This document shows, piece after piece, positions 59,694 to 64,000 of a DNA stretch of 64,000 nucleotides (position 1 is its first letter; the number at the start of each line of letters is the position of its first letter). The position numbers were made by a program, and so were the translations under genes. Under the pieces are notes generated by a model that searched no databases, was not told where the DNA came from, and was given only the letters and a program-made list of their open reading frames with translations. The stretch lies in NCBI RefSeq assembly GCF_001905665.1, contig NZ_LIVX01000001.1:372001-436000 (forward strand), given 5' to 3'. The DNA is from Streptomyces sp. CB02261 (GTDB taxonomy: Bacteria > Actinomycetota > Actinomycetes > Streptomycetales > Streptomycetaceae).

Positions 59694-60605
59694 ATGCAGC
59701 GTTCCGCCACCCGCAAGCGTGTCGCCGTCACCGGCGCCTCCGGGCTCATCGGCTCGGCCCTCGTCCGCTCCCTGCGCGCCGACGGCCATGACGTCCTCCG
59801 GCTCGTCCGCCGCCCGGCCAGGGCGGCCGACGAGGTCGAATGGGACCCCAAGCGGCTGTACGTCGACGCCGCCGGCCTCGTCGGCGTCGACTCGGTCGTG
59901 CACCTGGCGGGCGCCGGCGTCGGCGAACGCCGGTGGAGCGAGACGTACAAGCGGGAGATCCGGGAGAGCCGGGTGCTCGGCACGACAGCGATCTCCCAGG
60001 CCCTCGCCTCGCTCGCGCAGCCCCCGGAGAGCCTGGTGTGCGGCACGGCGCTCGGCTGGTACGGGGACACCGGCAGCCGGGCGGTCGACGAGAGCGCCCC
60101 CGCGGGAACGGGCTTCCTGCCCTCGGTGTGCGTGGAGTGGGAGGCGGCGGCCGCTCCCGCGGAGGAGGCGGGGATCCGGGTCACCTACGCCCGGACCGGC
60201 CTGGTGGTGGCGAGCGAGGGCGGGGCCTGGGGCCGGCTCTTCCCGCTCTTCCGTGCCGGGCTCGGCGGGCGGATGGGCGACGGCCGCCAGTACTGGTCGT
60301 TCATCTCCCTCCACGACGAGGTGGCCGCCCTGCGCCATCTCGTCGACACCCCGTCACTCTCGGGCCCGGTGAACCTGACGGCCCCCGAACCGGTCACCAA
60401 CCGCGAGGTGACGGCGGCGATGGGACGGGTCCTGCGCCGACCGACCCTCTTCGCCGTGCCGGCGCCGGCCCTGAAGGCGGTGCTCGGGGACTTCGCGCAG
60501 GACGTGCTGGGCAGTCAGCGGGTGCTGCCGGGGCGCCTGTTGGAGACCGGTTTCGACTTCGCGTTCCCGACGATCGACGACTCGATCAGGGCGGCGGCCG
60601 GCTGA
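59694..60605 (+). CDS. TIGR01777-family epimerase-like NAD(P)-binding protein
   Basis: 303 aa. Extended SDR of the TIGR01777/YfcH type: VAVTGASGLIGSALVRSLRA, the VVHLAGAGVGERRW segment, SALGWYGD-like CGTALGWYGDTG, and the C-terminal QRVLPGRLLETGFDFAFPTI. No oxidoreductase substrate is established for this family. In M. tuberculosis the homologue lies between dlaT and lipB; a similar core order applies here, with E2/aceE upstream. Confidence 0.92.
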   Translation: MQRSATRKRVAVTGASGLIGSALVRSLRADGHDVLRLVRRPARAADEVEWDPKRLYVDAAGLVGVDSVVHLAGAGVGERRWSETYKREIRESRVLGTTAISQALASLAQPPESLVCGTALGWYGDTGSRAVDESAPAGTGFLPSVCVEWEAAAAPAEEAGIRVTYARTGLVVASEGGAWGRLFPLFRAGLGGRMGDGRQYWSFISLHDEVAALRHLVDTPSLSGPVNLTAPEPVTNREVTAAMGRVLRRPTLFAVPAPALKAVLGDFAQDVLGSQRVLPGRLLETGFDFAFPTIDDSIRAAAG

Positions 60606-60805
60606 GCGCGGCGCTCCCCGCGCACCCCGTGGGCCGCCGGGCCCCGCGCCTCTGCGCTCCCCCGTGCCGCACGCACCCCCGGTGCGCGCGGCTGGCACCC
60701 GTGGGAGCGCTGCCTAGGCTCGACCCGAACCGCGAACTCGGGCATTCCGGGGGCCCGTTGGGGGCATAGGCCTCCCACCGGCCGCGCCGACCTGGGGAGG
60801 GGCAC

Positions 60806-62182
60806 GTGCTCAGCAGCGCAGACAGCGCAAGGACCGCACAGCGTACGGACGTCGTGGAGGCCGTCGACGTCGTGATCGTGGGAGCCGGGGTCGCGGGGCT
60901 CGCGGCCGCACACCGGCTGACCGGCGCGGGGCTCTCCGTCGCCGTCCTGGAGGCGGAGCCCCGGATCGGGGGCCGGATGGCGACCGAGGCCGTCGACGGT
61001 TTCCTCCTCGACCGGGTCGGGCCCGTGCTCACCCTGTCGCCGGAGGAGCTGCGGGCCACCCCGGGGCTCGACGGCCTCGTCCTGCGCCCCTTCGCCCCGG
61101 GGGTGCTCGTGCACAGCGACGGCCGGTACGCGCGGTGGGGCGCACCGCATCCGCGCCGGGCCGCCGTCGCCGTCCGGGGCGGGGGCCCCCGGAGCGTGGG
61201 GGGAGCGTTCAGCGTGGCACGCGCCCTCGCGAGCGCCCCCCGGCATCCGGCGGCCTCGCTCGACCAGGCGCGGCTCGGCGCGTCGCTCGTCCGGCTCGCC
61301 GCGACCCCGTCGCAGCGCCTCCTGGCCCGGCCGGAGCGGACGGCGCGCGAGGCGCTCACCGCCCGGCTGCCCGCCAGGACCGTGCAGGGGGTGCTGCGGC
61401 CGCTGCTCGCGGCGCTCCTCGGCGACCCGGACCTCGGCATGTCCAGCCGCCAGGCGGACCTGGCGCTCCGCGCCTTCGCCCGGGGCTGGGCGGCCGTCCC
61501 CGAGGGCGGCGCGGGGGCGCTGCCGGAGCGGCTCGCCGCCGCGCTGCCGGTGGGCACGGTCCGTACCGGCGTACGGGTCACGGAGGCGTCGATCGCGCGG
61601 GTCACCACGGCGGAGCACGGGGTGTTCCGGTGCCGTTCGGTGGTCCTCGCGACGGGGGCGCGGACGGCGGCCGCGCTGCTTCCCGGCCTGCGGACGCCCG
61701 CCTTCCACTCCGTGACGGTGCTGCACCACACGGCGCCCGTGGCGCCCGCCGGGGACCCGACGCTGCTCCTGGAGTCCGACCCGGGAGGGCCGGTGGCGCA
61801 CACCGCCGTGATGAGCGCGGTCGACCCGCGCCGGGCGCCGGAGGGGCGGGCGCTCATCACCTCGACGGTGCTGGGGACGCCGCCGGACGACACGGAACGG
61901 CGGGTCCGCAAGCACCTCGCCACGCTGTACGGCACGTCGACCGACGAGTGGGAGCTGCTCGGGCTCCACCACACCCGGGACGCCTTCCCGGCGATGACGC
62001 CGCCGCACGACGCGCGGCGCTCGGTCCGGGTGCTGTCGGGCCTCTACGTCTGCGGCGACCACCGCGCGACGGCCACCCCCCGGGGCGCCCTCTCCTCGGG
62101 CCACCGAGCCGCCCGCTCCCTCCTGACGGACCTGGGCGTCCGGGTCCCCGGAGGCGAGGAGGCGCACGACGAGGCGGCCTGA
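60806..62182 (+). CDS. FAD-dependent oxidoreductase (amine-oxidase/phytoene desaturase-like)
   Basis: 458 aa from a GTG start with GGGGAGGGG upstream. FAD-binding VVIVGAGVAGLAAAHRLTGA, then LEAEPRIGGRMATEAVDGF (GG doublet with R), and the C-terminal SGLYVCGDHRATATPRGALS, as in the flavin monoamine oxidase/protoporphyrinogen-oxidase superfamily. Substrate not identifiable from context. Confidence 0.92.
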   Translation: MLSSADSARTAQRTDVVEAVDVVIVGAGVAGLAAAHRLTGAGLSVAVLEAEPRIGGRMATEAVDGFLLDRVGPVLTLSPEELRATPGLDGLVLRPFAPGVLVHSDGRYARWGAPHPRRAAVAVRGGGPRSVGGAFSVARALASAPRHPAASLDQARLGASLVRLAATPSQRLLARPERTAREALTARLPARTVQGVLRPLLAALLGDPDLGMSSRQADLALRAFARGWAAVPEGGAGALPERLAAALPVGTVRTGVRVTEASIARVTTAEHGVFRCRSVVLATGARTAAALLPGLRTPAFHSVTVLHHTAPVAPAGDPTLLLESDPGGPVAHTAVMSAVDPRRAPEGRALITSTVLGTPPDDTERRVRKHLATLYGTSTDEWELLGLHHTRDAFPAMTPPHDARRSVRVLSGLYVCGDHRATATPRGALSSGHRAARSLLTDLGVRVPGGEEAHDEAA

Positions 62183-62327
62183 GACGTGGCCCCATCTGGA
62201 CGGCGCCCCGGGTCTGGGCCCGCCCGTCGCGGTCAGACGTTCCGGGCCCAACCCACGGGCACCGGGCGTCAGGGGCGACGGGCGCGAGACCTGGGCTCCG
62301 GGCAGCGGTGGGCGCGGCCCGTGGGGG

Positions 62328-63839
62328 TCAGCCGATGGCTGCTACTCGGTCGCGGTAGGTGCGGGCCGCCGCCGCGTCGCGGTACGGCTCCAGGCGACGC
62401 TCGAAGTCCCGTACGTACTCCACCGCCCGCGCCGACCGCATCTCCGACGCCTGCTGCGCCGCCTCCGCCCCCAGCGCGCACGCCTGGTCGAGTTCGCCGA
62501 GGGCGAGCCGGGACGTGGCCAGGACGACCCGGCAGAAGAGCCGGCTGCGGGCGAAGCCGGGGGCGCGGAGCTGGAGGGCGCGTTCGGCGTGCTGGGCGGC
62601 GGGCCGGTACTGCTGGAGGTCGCGGTGGCAGTGCCCGAGCTCGTCGGCGAGCTGGGCCTCGTCGAACATCCGGGCCCAGTACGGCACCTCGTCGCCCGGC
62701 CGGGCCGCCTCCAGGGCCCGCTCGGCCCGGACGAGCGAGGCACTGCACGCGCGCGCCTCGCCGAGGACCGCGTGCCCCCGTGCCTCCACCGCGTGCAGCA
62801 TCGCCTGGACGACGGGCGGCGCGGCGGGCCCGACGCCCTGCTGGGCGACCCGGGCGAGCTGGACGGCCTCCCTGCCGTGGCCGAGGTAGACGGCCTGGCA
62901 GCTCATGGTGAGGAGCACGTACGAGCCGTAGGCCCGGTCCCCGGCGGCCTGGGCGAGACGCAGCGCCTGGACGAAGTAGCGCTGGGCGAGGCCGTGGGCG
63001 GCGATGTCGTACGAGGTCCAGCCGGCGAGCCGGGTGAGGTCGGCGGCGGCGGCGAAGAGGCGGCGCCCGACGGCCTCCCCGTACGTCCCGCGGAGCATCG
63101 GCTCGGCCTCGTGCTCCAGGTAGCGGACGAGGGCCTGGCGGGCGTGGCCGCCGCCGTAGGCGTGGTCGAGGGTGCGGAAGAGCTCGCCGACGGAGCGGAG
63201 CGCGGCGATGTCGCCGCTGGAGACCCGCTGGCCGGGGCCGCGGTCCGTACCGCGCTGCCGGGGCACGGAGAAGCGGCCCTGCGGCGGGACCCGGGGATCG
63301 TGCCCGAGCCGGCCCTCGGCGGGCACGGTCGCGGTCGCGGTCGCCGTCACGGCGGAGGTGCGGTGGCCGGGCGACGGGTGGTCCCCGCGCGCCACCCGGT
63401 CGTCCGCCCGTCCGATCAGCCAGTCGCGGCTGGGGACGACCAGGCCCGCCGGGGTGAAGGCGATCTTCCGGAGCTCGGCGTGGCTGCCGGAGTCCTTGCG
63501 CCACAGACCGCTGACGATGTCGACGGCCTCCTCGGGGGTCGCGGCGAACTCCAGGCCCGCGTAGACGGGCGCGCAGGCGTCGAGGCCGAGGTCCTGGGCG
63601 GAGAGGCGTCGGCCGAGACGGCGGGTGAAGACCTCGGCGATGAGGGCGGGCGTGGTGCCGCGCGGCTGCTGCCCGCGGAGCCAGCGGGTCACGGAGGTCT
63701 TGTCGTACCGCAGGTCGAGACCGTGTTCCAGACCGAGCTGGTCCACCCGTCTCGCGAGCCCGGCGTGGGAGAACCCGGCTTCGGCGATGAGCGCGGCGAG
63801 CTGGCGGTTCGGGATGCGCTGCGGTGGTCGTTCCGTCAT
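62328..63839 (-). CDS. HTH/TPR regulatory protein
   Basis: 503 aa. The N terminus resembles an atypical XRE-type HTH (NRQLAALIAEAGFSHAGLAR, then TSVTRWLRGQQP). After a low-complexity linker with ATATATVPAEG (about 190-255), the rest is helical repeats of TPR type (YFVQALRLAQAAGDRAYGSY, AVQLARVAQQG, LVRAERALEAARPGDE). This architecture is common in large Streptomyces developmental or antibiotic regulators such as the NsdA type; which one, I cannot say. The start at 63839 (MTERPPQRIP) is preferred over the extension to 63980. Confidence 0.88.
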   Translation of the reverse strand: MTERPPQRIPNRQLAALIAEAGFSHAGLARRVDQLGLEHGLDLRYDKTSVTRWLRGQQPRGTTPALIAEVFTRRLGRRLSAQDLGLDACAPVYAGLEFAATPEEAVDIVSGLWRKDSGSHAELRKIAFTPAGLVVPSRDWLIGRADDRVARGDHPSPGHRTSAVTATATATVPAEGRLGHDPRVPPQGRFSVPRQRGTDRGPGQRVSSGDIAALRSVGELFRTLDHAYGGGHARQALVRYLEHEAEPMLRGTYGEAVGRRLFAAAADLTRLAGWTSYDIAAHGLAQRYFVQALRLAQAAGDRAYGSYVLLTMSCQAVYLGHGREAVQLARVAQQGVGPAAPPVVQAMLHAVEARGHAVLGEARACSASLVRAERALEAARPGDEVPYWARMFDEAQLADELGHCHRDLQQYRPAAQHAERALQLRAPGFARSRLFCRVVLATSRLALGELDQACALGAEAAQQASEMRSARAVEYVRDFERRLEPYRDAAAARTYRDRVAAIG

Positions 63840-64000
63840 CAGCTGTGCGGTCTCCTGCCTTCCGGGTCCGGGCGGCAGCCCCGTAGGACCCTCATGGAAC
63901 GGCGTGAATTTAGCGGTCCTCACGGCCCGTACCGCCACCTTCGCCCCACATTCATCCGATCGTGTGAGGATTGACGGCACCGCTGACGTAGGCGCCCCCG
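63840..64000. other. Upstream region of the HTH/TPR regulator; window edge
   Basis: No gene complete or started is seen on either strand in these 161 bases. The minus-strand promoter of the regulator should lie here (AT-richer patch near 63900-63960). Confidence 0.4.

Noticed and set aside
1..64000. tRNA, rRNA, insertion sequence or prophage
   Set aside because: No cloverleaf-like sequence, transposase motif or integrase was recognised; base composition is even throughout.

Overview
The window is chromosomal DNA of a high-GC actinobacterium, almost certainly Streptomyces. Roughly 70% or more of bases are G or C, third codon positions are nearly all G/C, GTG starts are common, and 4-bp stop/start overlaps are frequent. 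From memory, the gene order follows the core region of the S. coelicolor chromosome that carries qcrBAC, ctaE, ctaCDF, nadA, pspA, pepA, lpd, an E2 gene and aceE. Several blocks (trpD next to ctaE-qcrCAB, a PfkB kinase and an ErpA gene near ctaC, cobU/cobT/cobS, pepA, dlaT and a TIGR01777 gene) also echo Mycobacterium tuberculosis. I see no tRNA, rRNA, insertion sequence, prophage or CRISPR array. Annotation is from reading alone; no database search was run.

Layout. 1-2.9 kb: a NYN-domain protein, a zinc-ribbon-like small protein, a rhomboid protease and a stand-alone Lrp-type ligand-binding domain. 2.9-5.9 kb: a SufS-like class V aminotransferase behind a SAM-IV riboswitch with a readable terminator/antiterminator switch, then trpD. 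5.9-15.2 kb: the respiratory block, ctaE-qcrC-qcrA-qcrB (bc1 complex) and ctaC-ctaD-ctaF (aa3 oxidase), interrupted by a degenerate receiver protein and an L,D-transpeptidase. 15.6-22.6 kb: a cysteine desulfurase fused to TusA, a 0.75-kb non-coding island with about 13 degenerate 26-bp tandem repeats, a PfkB kinase (probable adenosine kinase), a membrane-anchored protein, erpA and nadA. 22.6-29.2 kb: an envelope-stress-like block with an orphan RND permease, a two-component pair, pspAA and pspA. 29.4-37.8 kb: a DUF3043 protein, a methyltransferase, the cobalamin nucleotide-loop genes cobU, cobT and cobS, and an MprF-like synthase coupled to a rhomboid-like protein.

38.9-45.7 kb: the most interesting region. 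A tightly spaced minus-strand operon encodes a secreted polysaccharide deacetylase, a PelF-type GT4 glycosyltransferase, a polytopic membrane protein, a spherulin-4 family protein and a GH114 endo-galactosaminidase. This is the enzyme set expected for a Pel/galactosaminogalactan-like cationic exopolysaccharide. It recalls both Gram-positive pel loci and the fungal galactosaminogalactan cluster.

46-64 kb: pepA, then the pyruvate dehydrogenase genes lpd, E2 (dlaT/sucB type) and homodimeric aceE with an intervening GntR regulator. aceE is preceded by a palindrome placed within a plausible promoter. A WYL regulator, two SDR enzymes, a TetR regulator with a candidate operator, a GNAT enzyme, a TIGR01777 protein, an FAD amine-oxidase-like protein and a large HTH/TPR regulator follow. 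Central themes are aerobic respiration, sulfur/Fe-S and cofactor supply (SAM, NAD, B12), envelope stress and matrix polysaccharide synthesis.
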